Counted from the first letter of the stretch, positions 1-9,000 are shown. The stretch is DNA of 12,400 nt from an uncultured Methylobacillus sp. (GCA_946478965.1 CAMLDQ010000060.1:1-12400), one strand, 5' to 3'. Notes: generated by a model from the letters alone, not told the origin. A program made the numbers and translations.

Positions 1-1043
1 GGCTCAACGGCGAGCAGCTGACCTTGCGTCCGGAAGGGACCGCCAGTTGCGTGCGTGCCGTGGTGCAGCATAACCTGCTCTACAACGCGCCGCAGCGCCT
101 CTGGTACAAGGGCCCGATGTTCCGCCACGAACGCCCGCAGAAAGGGCGCTATCGCCAGTTCCACCAGGTCGGCGTGGAGTCGCTTGGCTTTGCCGGGCCG
201 GACATGGATGCGGAACATATCCTGATGACGGCCCGCCTCTGGAAATTACTGGGTCTGCAGGATGTGGCCCTGGAAATCAATACATTGGGATCGGCCGAGG
301 CGCGTGCACGCTATCGCAACCGGCTGATTGCGTATTTCGAAGGGCATACCGGCGTGCTGGACGAGGACGCGAAGCGTCGCCTGCACAGCAACCCGCTGCG
401 CATTCTCGACTCCAAGAACCCGGCGATGCAGGCCGTCATCGAGGCGGCGCCCAGGCTGATGGAAGATCTCGACGAGGAATCGCGCCAGCACTTCGAGCAA
501 TTGCAGAACATGCTGGATGCGGTAGGGATCAAATACCGCGTCAATCCGCGCCTGGTACGCGGCCTCGATTATTACAATGCGACCGTGTTCGAATGGGTGA
601 CGACCCGCCTCGGTGCGCAGGGTACCGTCTGTGCCGGCGGGCGCTACGATGGCCTGGTAGGCCAGATCGGCGGCAAGCCGGCGCCGGCCTGCGGTTTTGC
701 CATGGGCGTGGAGCGTTTGCTGGCCTTGTTGCAGGACCAGGATTTTGTCCCGCCCGGACTGGCGCCGGATGCCTATGTGCTGCATCTGGGTGAGCAGGCG
801 GATCGCATGGCCATCGGTGTTGCCGAGACGTTGCGGGACGCCGGGCTGAGCGTGGTGCTGCATTGCGGTGGCGGCAACTTCAAGGCGCAGATGAAGAAAG
901 CCGATGCCAGCGGCGCGCGCTATGCGGTAATTATCGGCGAAGACGAAGTGCAGGCAGGCGAGGTCAGTCTCAAGCCGCTGCGCGCGTCGGGTGAACAAAT
1001 GCGTGCGCCAGTGCAGCGTGTTGCGGAGTTGTTGAGCGCATGA
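1..1043 (+). CDS. hisS: Histidine–tRNA ligase (HisRS), 5'-truncated by the window edge
   Basis: This is a cytoplasmic class II aminoacyl-tRNA synthetase that charges tRNA-His with histidine using ATP. The frame is open from base 3, and 346 codons are present. Compared with the roughly 424 residues of E. coli HisRS, about 75 N-terminal residues, including motif 1, lie upstream of the window. Visible landmarks are [14 protein letters not shown] at the very start, the motif 2 region with [19 protein letters not shown], the histidine-binding segment [15 protein letters not shown], and motif 3 [14 protein letters not shown]. The C-terminal anticodon-binding domain follows, with the [16 protein letters not shown] segment. 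A TTG at base 24 falls inside the conserved LTLRPEGT motif, so it is an internal leucine and not a start. The stop overlaps the next gene's ATG as ATGA. Identity is essentially certain. Confidence 0.98.
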   Translation, partial: LNGEQLTLRPEGTASCVRAVVQHNLLYNAPQRLWYKGPMFRHERPQKGRYRQFHQVGVESLGFAGPDMDAEHILMTARLWKLLGLQDVALEINTLGSAEARARYRNRLIAYFEGHTGVLDEDAKRRLHSNPLRILDSKNPAMQAVIEAAPRLMEDLDEESRQHFEQLQNMLDAVGIKYRVNPRLVRGLDYYNATVFEWVTTRLGAQGTVCAGGRYDGLVGQIGGKPAPACGFAMGVERLLALLQDQDFVPPGLAPDAYVLHLGEQADRMAIGVAETLRDAGLSVVLHCGGGNFKAQMKKADASGARYAVIIGEDEVQAGEVSLKPLRASGEQMRAPVQRVAELLSA

Positions 1044-1873
1044 GCGAACTGCTGCGTATCGAGGGCTTGAGTATCGCGCCTGAGAGCAACGCGCAGCGCT
1101 TGTTGGTCGACAATGTTTCTTTCACGCTGGCGCGAGGCCGGACCACCTGCGTGGTGGGCGAATCCGGCAGCGGCAAGAGCCTGACCGCGCTTGCCGTGAT
1201 GGGTTTGCTGCCGCCGGCGCTACGTCGCCTGGCGGGCTCGGTCCGTTTTCAGGGCAGCGAATTGACGGGCTATACGTCGGCCCAGATGCAGGCTATCCGC
1301 GGAAAACGTATCGGCATGATTTTTCAGGAACCGATGACTTCGCTCAATCCCGTATTAAGTGTCGGCTACCAGATCGGCGAGAGCCTCGCTGTGCACCTGG
1401 GGCTTTCGGGCAAGGCGTTGAAGCAGAAGGTGGCGTCGCTGCTGGAACAGGTCGGCATTCCGGCATCGCGTGCCGGCAGTTATCCCGATGAACTCTCCGG
1501 CGGCCAGCGCCAGCGCGTGATGATCGCCATGAGTATCGCCTGCGAACCGGCCATGCTGATCGCGGATGAACCGACAACGGCACTGGACGTGACCGTGCAG
1601 GCGCAGATCCTGGCCTTGCTGGCCGAACTGAAGCAACGCATGAATATGGGCATGCTGTTCATTACCCACGATTTTGGAGTGGTTGCCGACATCGCCGACG
1701 ATGTGGTGGTCATGTTCCGCGGCCAGATCGTCGAAAGCGGGCCGGTCGAGCGCGTGCTCGGCGCCCCGCAACATCCCTACACGCGCGCCTTGCTGGATTG
1801 CGTGCCCGATGCCGAGGGGCTAAAGCCGCTGAAGCCGATTGATTATGCCTGGCTGAATGAGGCCACCCGATGA
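1040..1873 (+). CDS. Peptide-type ABC transporter ATP-binding protein (YejF N-half / OppD-like)
   Basis: This is a 277-residue cytoplasmic ATPase subunit of the OppD/DppD/YejF class, which powers import of peptides, nickel or similar small molecules. Every nucleotide-binding motif is intact: Walker A GESGSGKS at residues 40–47, Q-loop Gln96 in [11 protein letters not shown], signature LSGGQRQR at 152–159, Walker [12 protein letters not shown] with Asp176-Glu177, and H-loop His210. The HPYTRALL segment near residue 245 is typical of the peptide/nickel subfamily. The protein is shorter than a stand-alone OppD (about 320–330 residues), but it matches the N-terminal half of E. coli YejF well as I recall that sequence. 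It overlaps hisS upstream and the second ATPase downstream by ATGA, which implies coupled translation. No permease or substrate-binding protein is in view, so the substrate is unknown. Confidence 0.9.
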   Translation: MSELLRIEGLSIAPESNAQRLLVDNVSFTLARGRTTCVVGESGSGKSLTALAVMGLLPPALRRLAGSVRFQGSELTGYTSAQMQAIRGKRIGMIFQEPMTSLNPVLSVGYQIGESLAVHLGLSGKALKQKVASLLEQVGIPASRAGSYPDELSGGQRQRVMIAMSIACEPAMLIADEPTTALDVTVQAQILALLAELKQRMNMGMLFITHDFGVVADIADDVVVMFRGQIVESGPVERVLGAPQHPYTRALLDCVPDAEGLKPLKPIDYAWLNEATR

Positions 1874-2682
1874 GCGAAGTGTTGCTATCCGCGCAGGGGC
1901 TGACCAAGATTTATCGCCAGCGCAGCGGCCGGTTCGGATTCGGTACCACGCTGGTCAAGGCGCTGGACGATGTAAGCATTTCGCTGCGCCAGGGGCGGAC
2001 ATTGGCGGTGGTGGGCGAATCCGGCAGCGGCAAATCCACGCTGGCGCGATGTCTGCTACAATTGCAGCCCCTCGACGCCGGCCGGGTGGAGTTCGAAGGG
2101 CGTGATCTGTCGCAGCTTGACGCAACGGCTTTGCGCACGGCGCGGCGGCACTTGCAGATGATCTTCCAGGACCCGTTTGCTTCGCTCAACCCGCGGATGA
2201 AGGTGGGTGAGATTGTCGGTGAAGGGCTGGTGATCCATCGGCTTGGATCTGCGGCAGAACGGCGCGAAAGGGTGGAGCGCATGCTGCAGCGCGTGGGTTT
2301 GGGCGTGGCGGACATGCAGAAATATCCGCATGAGTTTTCCGGTGGACAGCGGCAGCGCATCGGCATTGCCCGCGCGCTGGTGCTGGAGCCCAAACTGGTG
2401 GTGTGCGATGAACCCGTGTCGGCGCTGGATGTCTCTATCCAGGCGCAAATCCTGTTGTTGCTGAAGGAGCTGCAACAGGAAATGGGATTGAGCTACCTGT
2501 TCATCAGCCATGACCTGCGTGTCGTGCGCCATGTGGCGGACGAGGTGGCGGTCATGCACCGTGGGCAGGTGGTGGAGCAGGGCGAGGTGGAGCGGATATA
2601 TTACGATCCACAGCAGGACTATACACGTAATTTGTTGAATTCAATTCCGGGTCGGCATCGGCCGGCCGCAGTAACAGCATAG
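1870..2682 (+). CDS. Peptide-type ABC transporter ATP-binding protein (YejF C-half / OppF-like)
   Basis: This is a 270-residue ATPase of the OppF/DppF/YejF class and probably pairs with the preceding ATPase as a heterodimer. The motifs are complete: Walker A GESGSGKS at residues 49–56, Q-loop Gln100 in IFQDPFASLNP, signature FSGGQRQR at 156–163, Walker B VVCDEPVSALD with Asp180-Glu181, and H-loop His214. The insert before the first strand (GRFGFGTTLVKALDDV) resembles OppF-type proteins and the second half of YejF. The end, QQDYTRNLLNSIPG, matches the peptide/nickel family tail but lacks the long C-terminal extension of many OppF proteins. Its ATG overlaps the previous stop (ATGA). The two genes are in different frames, so this is not a simple in-frame fusion interrupted by one stop. 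The transported substrate cannot be read from the ATPase. Confidence 0.9.
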   Translation: MSEVLLSAQGLTKIYRQRSGRFGFGTTLVKALDDVSISLRQGRTLAVVGESGSGKSTLARCLLQLQPLDAGRVEFEGRDLSQLDATALRTARRHLQMIFQDPFASLNPRMKVGEIVGEGLVIHRLGSAAERRERVERMLQRVGLGVADMQKYPHEFSGGQRQRIGIARALVLEPKLVVCDEPVSALDVSIQAQILLLLKELQQEMGLSYLFISHDLRVVRHVADEVAVMHRGQVVEQGEVERIYYDPQQDYTRNLLNSIPGRHRPAAVTA

Positions 2683-2684
2683 GA
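2681..2684 (+). promoter_or_regulatory. Ribosome binding site of yfgM
   Basis: AGGA, continuing as AGGAAGAAG, sits six bases before the ATG at 2691 and overlaps the stop codon of the upstream ATPase gene. This is the only junction in the hisS–der operon with its own clear Shine–Dalgarno sequence and a small gap rather than an overlap. It supports the assigned yfgM start. Confidence 0.7.
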
Positions 2685-2690
2685 AGAAGC

Positions 2691-3317
2691 ATGGCATACG
2701 ATCTCGAAGAACAGGAACAACTCGACGAACTCAAGACCTGGTGGAAGCTGTACGGCAACACCGTGACCTGGGTGCTGGTGGCATTACTGGCAGCAGTGGC
2801 GGCATTCCAGGGCTGGAGCTACTACCAGCGCAGCCAGGCGTTGAAGGCGTCGGTGCGCTATGAAGCACTGGGTCAGCTGAGTTCCAAGGACATCAAGGAA
2901 ATCCGCAGCATCTCCGGTCAGATCATGGAAAACTATGCCGGCACCCCTTATGCCGGCCGTGCCGCGCTGATCGCAGCCAAGGCGAATTACGCCAACAAGG
3001 ATGCCAAGAGTGCCACGGCACAACTGGAATGGGCGATGACCCATGCCACCGAAGATGCGATCCGGACTATTGCCCAATACCAACTGGCGGCGGTCCAGTT
3101 TGACGAAAAGCAATACGACGTCGCTCTGAAGACTCTGGATGCCAAGCATGAGCCGGCATTCGACGGCCTGTTCTCCGACCTCAGGGGCGATGTCCTGGCT
3201 GCCCAGGGCAAGAAAGCCGAAGCCAAAAAGGCTTATGAAGACGCGCTGGCCAAGCTGGATTCCAGCGAGCGCTATCGCGGCTACACCCTGCATAAACTCG
3301 ACGCACTGGGCAGCTGA
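2691..3317 (+). CDS. yfgM: YfgM family protein: membrane-anchored TPR-like ancillary SecYEG factor
   Basis: This 208-residue protein closely matches the length of E. coli YfgM (206). It has a short acidic cytoplasmic N-terminus (residues 1–22, YDLEEQEQLDELKTWWKLYG), one membrane segment at about 24–45 (TVTWVLVALLAAVAAF), and then an alanine-rich helical periplasmic domain of the tetratricopeptide-like type. In E. coli, YfgM associates with the chaperone PpiD and the SecYEG translocon and helps hand over secreted proteins. That role is established for the family and is assumed here. The place just before bamB and der is the usual one for this gene. The stop overlaps the bamB start by one base (TGATG). 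The only unusual point is that two ABC ATPase genes separate it from hisS. Confidence 0.92.
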   Translation: MAYDLEEQEQLDELKTWWKLYGNTVTWVLVALLAAVAAFQGWSYYQRSQALKASVRYEALGQLSSKDIKEIRSISGQIMENYAGTPYAGRAALIAAKANYANKDAKSATAQLEWAMTHATEDAIRTIAQYQLAAVQFDEKQYDVALKTLDAKHEPAFDGLFSDLRGDVLAAQGKKAEAKKAYEDALAKLDSSERYRGYTLHKLDALGS

Positions 3318-4483
3318 TGCTGAAACGTCTCCTTCCTATCCTGGCCCTGTCGTTACTGGCCGGCTGTAGCTCGCTGAGCGATCTCAAGAGTGATATTTCC
3401 GAAAGCATGTTCGGGCGTGAGCCTACGGATCCGCCGATGGCTTTGGCCGATTTCAAGCAGACTGCACATGCGCAAGTGCTGTGGAGCGCCTCGATCGGCG
3501 AATCGGGCACGTACGACTTCACGCCTGCGGTCGATGGCAATGCGGTATACGCTGCCGGCGGCAAGGGCGACATCGCGCGGTTCGACCTCACCAGCGGCAA
3601 GCAGGTTTGGCGGGTCAGTACTGGCGAAACCCTTTCGGGCGGTGTGGGCGTAGGCGGCAATCTGGTGCTGGCCGGTACCCCGGGTGGCATGGTGCTGGCC
3701 TTTGACGAAAACGGAAAGCCCCTGTGGAAGGCCAAGGTCAGCAGCGAAGTGCTGAGCGCGCCCAAGGTCAGCGCTGGCGTTGTCGTGATTCGTAGCGGCG
3801 ACAGCCGCATTTTCGGCTTGAGCGCAGTGGACGGGAAGCGGCTCTGGGTCTATGAGCGGGCGACGCCTTCCCTCGTGTTGCGCAGTAGTGCCGGTGTGAC
3901 GCTGGCGGATGGCGTCGCCTATGTCGGGTTTGCCGGCGGCAAGATGGTCGCGCTGCAGGTGGCCGACGGCAAGCTGCTCTGGGAGGCTTCGGTGGCCCTG
4001 CCTAAGGGGGTGACCGAGATCGAGCGTATTGCCGACATTACCAGCCTGCCAGTGGTGAAAGATCACATCGTCTATGCGGTAGCGTTCCAGGGGCGCGTCG
4101 CTGCGGTGGATCGTGCCAGCGGGCGCGCGCTGTGGACGCGCGATCTATCCAGCTATACAGGCCTCAGCATGGCGGACGACCGCCTGTTCGTCTCGCATGC
4201 CGGCGGGGCTGTCTATGGGCTGGACATCAATACCGGCAAGAGCTACTGGCGACAGGGCGGGTTGCTCAACCGCCAGCTGAGTGCGCCATTGCCGCTTGGC
4301 ACTGACGTAGCGGTAGGCGATCTGGAAGGCTACATTCATGTCATGTCGCGCGAGGACGGTTCCTTCGTCGCGCGCGTCGAAACCGACAAATCCCCGGTCA
4401 TGCCGCAACTGGTCGGTGCGGGCAGCAATACCTTGCTGGCACAGACACGCAGCGGCGGCCTGTACGCGATCGCGCTGAAATAA
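3317..4483 (+). CDS. bamB: Outer-membrane assembly lipoprotein BamB (beta-propeller)
   Basis: This 388-residue lipoprotein of the BAM complex sits on the periplasmic face of the outer membrane and helps BamA fold outer-membrane proteins. The N-terminus is a lipoprotein signal with lipobox LLAGC and lipidated Cys17. The rest is an eight-bladed propeller of PQQ-like repeats. Blade signatures are seen as SGKQVWRV (about 93–100), NGKPLWKA (132–139), DGKRLWVY (172–179), DGKLLWEA (218–225), SGRALWTR (268–275) and TGKSYWRQ (306–313). The segment SLVLR at 185–189 lines up with the E. coli SLSLR segment that contacts BamA. Of the two acidic residues E. coli uses nearby, one appears kept (Asp240) and the other appears to be Thr242; this alignment is from memory. 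PQQ-like repeats here are structural and do not imply PQQ binding. Start and stop overlap the neighbours by one base each. Confidence 0.96.
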   Translation: MLKRLLPILALSLLAGCSSLSDLKSDISESMFGREPTDPPMALADFKQTAHAQVLWSASIGESGTYDFTPAVDGNAVYAAGGKGDIARFDLTSGKQVWRVSTGETLSGGVGVGGNLVLAGTPGGMVLAFDENGKPLWKAKVSSEVLSAPKVSAGVVVIRSGDSRIFGLSAVDGKRLWVYERATPSLVLRSSAGVTLADGVAYVGFAGGKMVALQVADGKLLWEASVALPKGVTEIERIADITSLPVVKDHIVYAVAFQGRVAAVDRASGRALWTRDLSSYTGLSMADDRLFVSHAGGAVYGLDINTGKSYWRQGGLLNRQLSAPLPLGTDVAVGDLEGYIHVMSREDGSFVARVETDKSPVMPQLVGAGSNTLLAQTRSGGLYAIALK

Positions 4484-5916
4484 TGCTGCCAACCCTCGTT
4501 CTGGTGGGCAGGCCCAATGTCGGCAAGTCCACGCTGTTCAACCGCCTGACCAAGACGCGTGACGCCTTGGTCGCGGACTTGCCCGGCCTTACCCGGGACC
4601 GCCACTACGGGCGCGGCATTGTCGGCGATTTTCCCTATCTGGTGGTGGATACTGGCGGTTTCGAACCGCTGGTCGATAACGGCATCCTGGCCGAAATGGC
4701 GCGCCAGACCTTGCTTGCCATCGATGAAGCGGATGTCATCGTATTCCTGGTTGACGGGCGGCAGGGCCTGACTCCACACGACAAGGTCATTGCCGACCGC
4801 CTCAGACGCAGTGACCGTCCGGTTTACCTGGCGGTGAACAAGACGGAAGGCATGAACCGCGGCATCGCCTCGGCCGAGTTCCATGAGCTCGGTCTGGGGG
4901 ATCCCTTGTCGATTTCCTCTGCGCATGGCGATGGCATACGCGAGCTGGTTAATCTCGCTCTCAAGGATTTTGCGCCCGACGAAGAAGAGACCCCGGTCGC
5001 GGCTGTTTCGGTGGCACCCAAGGTTGCCATTGTCGGTCGTCCGAATGTCGGCAAATCCACGTTGGTGAACGCACTGCTCGGCGAGCAGCGCGTGATTGCA
5101 TTCGACCAGCCGGGGACGACGCGCGACTCGATCTATATCGACCTGGAACGCAACGGCAAGCATTACACGCTGATCGATACCGCCGGCGTGCGCCGCCGTG
5201 GCAAAGTATTCGAGGCGGTCGAGAAGTTTTCCGTGATCAAGACCATGCAGGCCATCGAAGATGCCAACGTGGTGATCCTGGTAGTCGATGCGCAAGACGG
5301 CGTGACCGAACAGGAGGCGCATATTGCCGCTTTCATCCTGGAAAGCGGGCGTGCACTGGTGGTGGCCGTGAACAAATGGGACGGCCTGGACGCCGACAAG
5401 CGCGAGTGGATCAAGCGCGAGATCGACCGTAAGCTGCAGTTCCTGGATTTTGCGAAATTCCACTATATCTCTGCATTGAAGGGCAGTGGCTTGACGCCAT
5501 TGCTGCAATCGGTCGATGGCGCCTACAAGGCGGCCATGGCGAAACTGGCGACTCCCAAGCTGACGCGCGTGCTGAGCGATGCGGTGCAGCAGCACCAGCC
5601 GCCGGTCTCCAAGGGCATACGTCCCAAGTTGCGCTACGCCCACCAGGGCGGCAGCAATCCTCCCATCATTGTCGTCCACGGCAACCACGTGGAAGGCATC
5701 AAGCAAAGCTACGTGCGATTCCTCGAAGGTATTTTCCGCAAGGCTTTTGAGTTGGCCGGAACGCCTTTGCGCATCCAGTTCAAACAGGGCGAGAACCCGT
5801 ATGCGGAGGCGGAAAAACGCAAGCCGGGGGAAGGCATCGTCAGCATGCGCAAGCGCAAGAATGCGCTGCGTGCCAAATTGAAGGAACGCAGCAACGCCGA
5901 ACGCGGCAAGCGCTGA
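4483..5916 (+). CDS. der: Ribosome-assembly GTPase Der (EngA), double GTPase domain
   Basis: This is a 477-residue essential GTPase for late 50S subunit assembly (E. coli Der is 490). It has the diagnostic tandem G domains. Domain 1 has GRPNVGKST at residues 9–17, DTGG at 56–59 and NKTE at 119–122. After a linker with an acidic stretch (PDEEET, about 165–170), domain 2 has GRPNVGKST at 185–193, DTAG at 232–235 and NKWD at 297–300. The C-terminal KH-like domain covers about 355–440 and includes the [20 protein letters not shown] segment. The tail is strongly basic ([21 protein letters not shown] region), fitting rRNA contact. The ATG overlaps the bamB stop as TAATG. It is the last gene of the operon and converges with the FadL-type gene after only 10 bases. 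Confidence 0.98.
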   Translation: MLPTLVLVGRPNVGKSTLFNRLTKTRDALVADLPGLTRDRHYGRGIVGDFPYLVVDTGGFEPLVDNGILAEMARQTLLAIDEADVIVFLVDGRQGLTPHDKVIADRLRRSDRPVYLAVNKTEGMNRGIASAEFHELGLGDPLSISSAHGDGIRELVNLALKDFAPDEEETPVAAVSVAPKVAIVGRPNVGKSTLVNALLGEQRVIAFDQPGTTRDSIYIDLERNGKHYTLIDTAGVRRRGKVFEAVEKFSVIKTMQAIEDANVVILVVDAQDGVTEQEAHIAAFILESGRALVVAVNKWDGLDADKREWIKREIDRKLQFLDFAKFHYISALKGSGLTPLLQSVDGAYKAAMAKLATPKLTRVLSDAVQQHQPPVSKGIRPKLRYAHQGGSNPPIIVVHGNHVEGIKQSYVRFLEGIFRKAFELAGTPLRIQFKQGENPYAEAEKRKPGEGIVSMRKRKNALRAKLKERSNAERGKR

Positions 5917-5926
5917 TCGCGCGCGC

Positions 5927-7177
5927 TCAGAAACGGTAGGTGTACTGCGCGCTCAGGATATCCACGTGACCTGAGTATTTCCCTTTCAACAGCCCATTGA
6001 ACGATGCAGTCTGGTCGTCGTCGATGGAAGCATCCTGGATGAACAGGTGCGCATAGCCGAAGTCTGCGCTGGAGGCCGGCGATAGTGTCCAGCTGGCTCC
6101 CAGCGATACCCAGGTTCTGTCATTGCCCGGAATACGTGCGGTGCGGTAGTCGTTCTGGATCGCTTCATTGTCGTAGGCCAAGCCCGCGCGCCATTTCCAT
6201 GCCGGGCTATAGCGATAGTTCACCCCGATCGAATAGCGCAGCGTGTTGTGCCAGTTTTCTTGTGTCGAAGCCAGGGTTGCGCCGCTGTCGCGCACAATGC
6301 GTAATTCCTTGAAACGGCTCCAGCGTGTCCAGGTGGCATCCAGCAGCAGGTCCCAACGCTCGTTTAGATGCGTAAATGTGCTGACTGAAAACGTTTCCGG
6401 CAGGGTGAGGTCGGCCTTGACTCCCCCATTGAGGGCTGCAAGTGCCGTCGGGAACGAGACATGCCCATCAATGTGCTGTTCTACCTTGGAGCGCCAGGCG
6501 AGGCCAAGGCGGGTGTCGTCGGTCAACTGCAGAAGCGCGCCCAGATTGTAGCCGTAGCCCCAGTCATCGCCGGTGATTTTCACCGGCGTACTTTCGGCTG
6601 CAACCTGATTGACGGCGCGTGTCAGTTCCGCATTGATCTTCATCGCCGAGACACCGGCGCCCAGGGAAAGACGGTCGTTGACCTTGAATGCGATGGAAGG
6701 GTTGATATTGAGGGTTTGCAGCGAGGATTTGTCGGCCTGGAAGCGTCCGATCCAGTCGCGGCTATAGTCTGTTTTCAGTCCGAAGGGCGAATTGATGCCC
6801 AGTCCAAGCCACATGTCCGGGCTGACTTCCATGGAATAGTACAGATTGGGGATGAATGCCAAGCTGCCCATATCGCCGCCATCACTACCCAGCGGACGAC
6901 CAAGACCGGCGCTGGAACCGTCATTCTCGAAATGCGCCGTAGGGCGGATGGCATGCAGCGCGGCGGTAAATTGCCTGCCTTGCAGATGCGTCATGCCGGC
7001 AGGGTTGAAAAACAGGGTGCTGGGATCTTCGGCGACTGCGGCGGCCCCGGCAAAGGCATTGCCCATGCCGCTGGCGCTTTGTTCGATCAGGGCGAAACCG
7101 GCGGCGTTGGCGCTACCGGCCCCGCTTAGCATGCCCCAGCAGCACGAAATCAGCAAAAGATGTTTGGTCGCTTGCAA
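5927..7177 (-). CDS. FadL/OmpP1/TodX-type outer-membrane transport protein
   Basis: This 416-residue outer-membrane beta-barrel of the FadL family passes long-chain fatty acids or other hydrophobic molecules across the outer membrane. Residues 1–25 form a Sec signal peptide with a probable cleavage after ANA, giving a mature start AGFALIEQSASGMGNAFAG. This is the N-terminal hatch region typical of the family. The NPAG motif at 58–61 is another family mark. Aromatic-rich strands follow, and the chain ends in YRF, a terminal Phe as expected for a BAM client. The start is TTG at 7177–7175. A strong upstream Shine–Dalgarno sequence supports it, and starting at the next in-frame ATG (residue 16) would destroy the signal peptide. 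It lies 14 bases after the acyl-CoA synthetase stop, implying co-transcription and uptake coupled to activation. The exact substrate is unknown; aromatic hydrocarbons are an alternative to fatty acids. Confidence 0.9.
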   Translation of the reverse strand: MQATKHLLLISCCWGMLSGAGSANAAGFALIEQSASGMGNAFAGAAAVAEDPSTLFFNPAGMTHLQGRQFTAALHAIRPTAHFENDGSSAGLGRPLGSDGGDMGSLAFIPNLYYSMEVSPDMWLGLGINSPFGLKTDYSRDWIGRFQADKSSLQTLNINPSIAFKVNDRLSLGAGVSAMKINAELTRAVNQVAAESTPVKITGDDWGYGYNLGALLQLTDDTRLGLAWRSKVEQHIDGHVSFPTALAALNGGVKADLTLPETFSVSTFTHLNERWDLLLDATWTRWSRFKELRIVRDSGATLASTQENWHNTLRYSIGVNYRYSPAWKWRAGLAYDNEAIQNDYRTARIPGNDRTWVSLGASWTLSPASSADFGYAHLFIQDASIDDDQTASFNGLLKGKYSGHVDILSAQYTYRF

Positions 7178-7185
7178 AACCGAAT

Positions 7186-7191
7186 CCCCCC
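7186..7191 (-). promoter_or_regulatory. Ribosome binding site supporting the TTG start of the FadL-type gene
   Basis: On the minus strand the sequence reads AAGGGGGGATTCGGTT followed by TTG. The G-run lies directly after the TAA of the acyl-CoA synthetase gene and 8 bases before the TTG. It decides the start, because no ATG or GTG lies in frame between it and the signal peptide coding sequence. Confidence 0.65.
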
Positions 7192-9000
7192 TTATTCTTG
7201 TTGATGGCCTTCGTATAATTTCTGCAATTCGTTGCGATGGCGCTCCAATACGGCATTGCGCTTGAGTTTGAGCGTAGGCGTGAGCAGGTCATTATCCATG
7301 CTCCATGGTTCGGCAATCAAAGCTACGCGGCGGATGCGGGCGTAGCCGGGAAACCTCTTCATCTGCTGCGCGATCCTTGCCAGAGCGAAAGCTTGCGCCT
7401 GCGAAGTCAGCAATGAGGCTGGCCAGGCCCCGGGCAGGTCGCGCTCCTGCGCGATCTGTGCCCAGTTCGCTCTATCGACGACCGCGAACAAGGCGAGATA
7501 TGGCTTGCCTTCGCCGACGACCATGACCTGCTCGAACAGCGGGTCCGTCAGGAGGGCTGTTTCGATGTCGTTGGGTGGAATCTTCTCGCCGTTGGAGAGT
7601 ACCAGAATATCTTTCATGCGCCCGGTGATATGGATGTGCCCGGATGTGTCAATGTGCGCAATATCGCCGGTGTTGAGCCATCCTTCTGCATCGAGGATGG
7701 CCTCCGTGGCTGCAGGGTTGGCCCAGTAGCCCTGCATAACATTGGGGCCGCGCACATGCAGGACGCTGTCCTTGTCAAGCCGCGCCTCCATGCCGGGCAG
7801 GAGCAGCCCGACGCTGTCATGACGATTGTTGCCGACCAGGTTGACGCTGATGACAGGGCTGGTTTCCGTGAGTCCGTAGCCTTGCAGGAAGTTCAGGCCG
7901 AGTCCGATGAATGTGCGTGAGACCTCGGGAGGCACGGCGGCCCCCCCGCAAAGCACCAGGCGCAGCCGTCCGCCGAGTCTGGACAGTATTTTTCTTGCCA
8001 TCAGCCGATTCAGCAGCGGCCAAAGCAGCAGCGACCAGCGCCAGGGGGCGCGGCCCTGAGCGTGCTCGAATCGGCGGAACCCGGTGTCTACGGTGCAGTT
8101 GAACAGCCGCATGGCATAGGCGGGTGCTTTGCCCAATTTTTTCCTGACTCCGGCGAGAATGCGCTCGAATACACGCGGGACCGAAATCAGGATAGTCGGC
8201 CGAATAACGACCAAGTCCTCCTGCAACTGCTGGATGGAGCGGGCATAGGCGACCGTCAGGCCAGCCATGATGGGCAGGTAATAGCCGATCGAGCGCTCCA
8301 GCGAGTGCGACAGCGGCAGGAAGGAAAGCAGAATGTCGTCTGCGCGTAGATCGAAGGCCTGTACCGCATTCCACATGTCGAGCAGAATATTGCGATGGCT
8401 TTGCATGACGCCTTTGGGGCGGCCTGTCGTCCCTGAGGTATAGACAATGGTGGCGAGCGTGTCCGGATCGGTAACCCAGTGGCGGAACCCGTTGCCCCGG
8501 TCAGGCAGCCATTCGGCTGTGCAGCGCAACCGGGGATCGTAATCGCTTTCAGGCGGCGATTTCAGGGTGATAATGCGCTGCAATGTTGCGCATTCGCCGC
8601 AAGCTTCATGTACGGGATGCCACCGTTCGGCACTATCGATCAATAGCAGCCTGGAGCCCGAGTCGGCAAGAATATGCGCGACATTTTCCGGACGATCCGA
8701 GGTGTACAGGGGAACGGTGACCAGTCCCAGCCCCAGTGCCGCCTGGTCCAGCATGACCCACTGCGGGCAGTTTTTCAGCATGATGGCGACACGGTCGCCT
8801 GGCTGTAATCCTTCCTGTTCCAGTGCCGCCTGCCAGCGGCCGATTTCGTCCAGCATGGCGGACCAACTGATATCCTGCCATTCCCCTTGAGCGTCGTTGT
8901 AATACCGATAGGCAATGTCTGTCGGACTGCGGCGCGCGCGTTCGTGGAACATGCCATCCAGCGAAATACTCACCTCGGGAGGGATCAGTTCCACGCGCAT
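7192..9000 (-). CDS. Long-chain fatty-acid–CoA ligase (AMP-binding, ANL superfamily)
   Basis: This 602-residue adenylate-forming enzyme most likely makes acyl-CoA from a free long-chain fatty acid, ATP and CoA via an acyl-AMP. Motifs in order are the P-loop-like YTSGTTGRPKGV at 187–198, LPLSHSLER at 228–236, CGGAAVPPEV at 351–360, YGLTETSP at 375–382, WLNTGD at 441–446, and the hinge GRMKDILVLSNGEKI at 460–474. The C-terminal LTPTLKLKR at 573–581 is typical of the long-chain ACSL/FadD15-like group rather than acetyl-CoA synthetases. Gene context agrees, with a FadL-type channel directly downstream. It starts 12 bases after the stop of the mechanosensitive-channel gene, and I see no strong Shine–Dalgarno there, so translation may be coupled. 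No beta-oxidation genes are in view, so the acyl-CoA may feed lipid recycling rather than catabolism. Confidence 0.93.
   Translation of the reverse strand: MRVELIPPEVSISLDGMFHERARRSPTDIAYRYYNDAQGEWQDISWSAMLDEIGRWQAALEQEGLQPGDRVAIMLKNCPQWVMLDQAALGLGLVTVPLYTSDRPENVAHILADSGSRLLLIDSAERWHPVHEACGECATLQRIITLKSPPESDYDPRLRCTAEWLPDRGNGFRHWVTDPDTLATIVYTSGTTGRPKGVMQSHRNILLDMWNAVQAFDLRADDILLSFLPLSHSLERSIGYYLPIMAGLTVAYARSIQQLQEDLVVIRPTILISVPRVFERILAGVRKKLGKAPAYAMRLFNCTVDTGFRRFEHAQGRAPWRWSLLLWPLLNRLMARKILSRLGGRLRLVLCGGAAVPPEVSRTFIGLGLNFLQGYGLTETSPVISVNLVGNNRHDSVGLLLPGMEARLDKDSVLHVRGPNVMQGYWANPAATEAILDAEGWLNTGDIAHIDTSGHIHITGRMKDILVLSNGEKIPPNDIETALLTDPLFEQVMVVGEGKPYLALFAVVDRANWAQIAQERDLPGAWPASLLTSQAQAFALARIAQQMKRFPGYARIRRVALIAEPWSMDNDLLTPTLKLKRNAVLERHRNELQKLYEGHQQE

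Noticed and set aside
246..998. Open frame of 250 codons on the minus strand opposite hisS
   Set aside because: It is a shadow of the hisS coding sequence, with no recognisable domain or ribosome site.
3317..4483. BamB as a PQQ-dependent dehydrogenase, suggested by its PQQ-like repeats near a real pqq operon
   Set aside because: It has a lipobox, the BamB blade pattern and the bamB–der context, and lacks the catalytic and cofactor-binding regions of quinoprotein dehydrogenases. The shared name only reflects the propeller fold.
4336..5706. Long open frame (456 codons) on the minus strand opposite bamB and der
   Set aside because: It lies wholly antisense to two well-recognised genes, its translation resembles no family I know, and long antisense frames are common in GC-rich genes with strong third-base bias.
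6461..7129. Open frame of 222 codons on the plus strand opposite the FadL-type gene
   Set aside because: The minus-strand reading has a signal peptide, NPAG motif and terminal Phe, while this frame has no such features.
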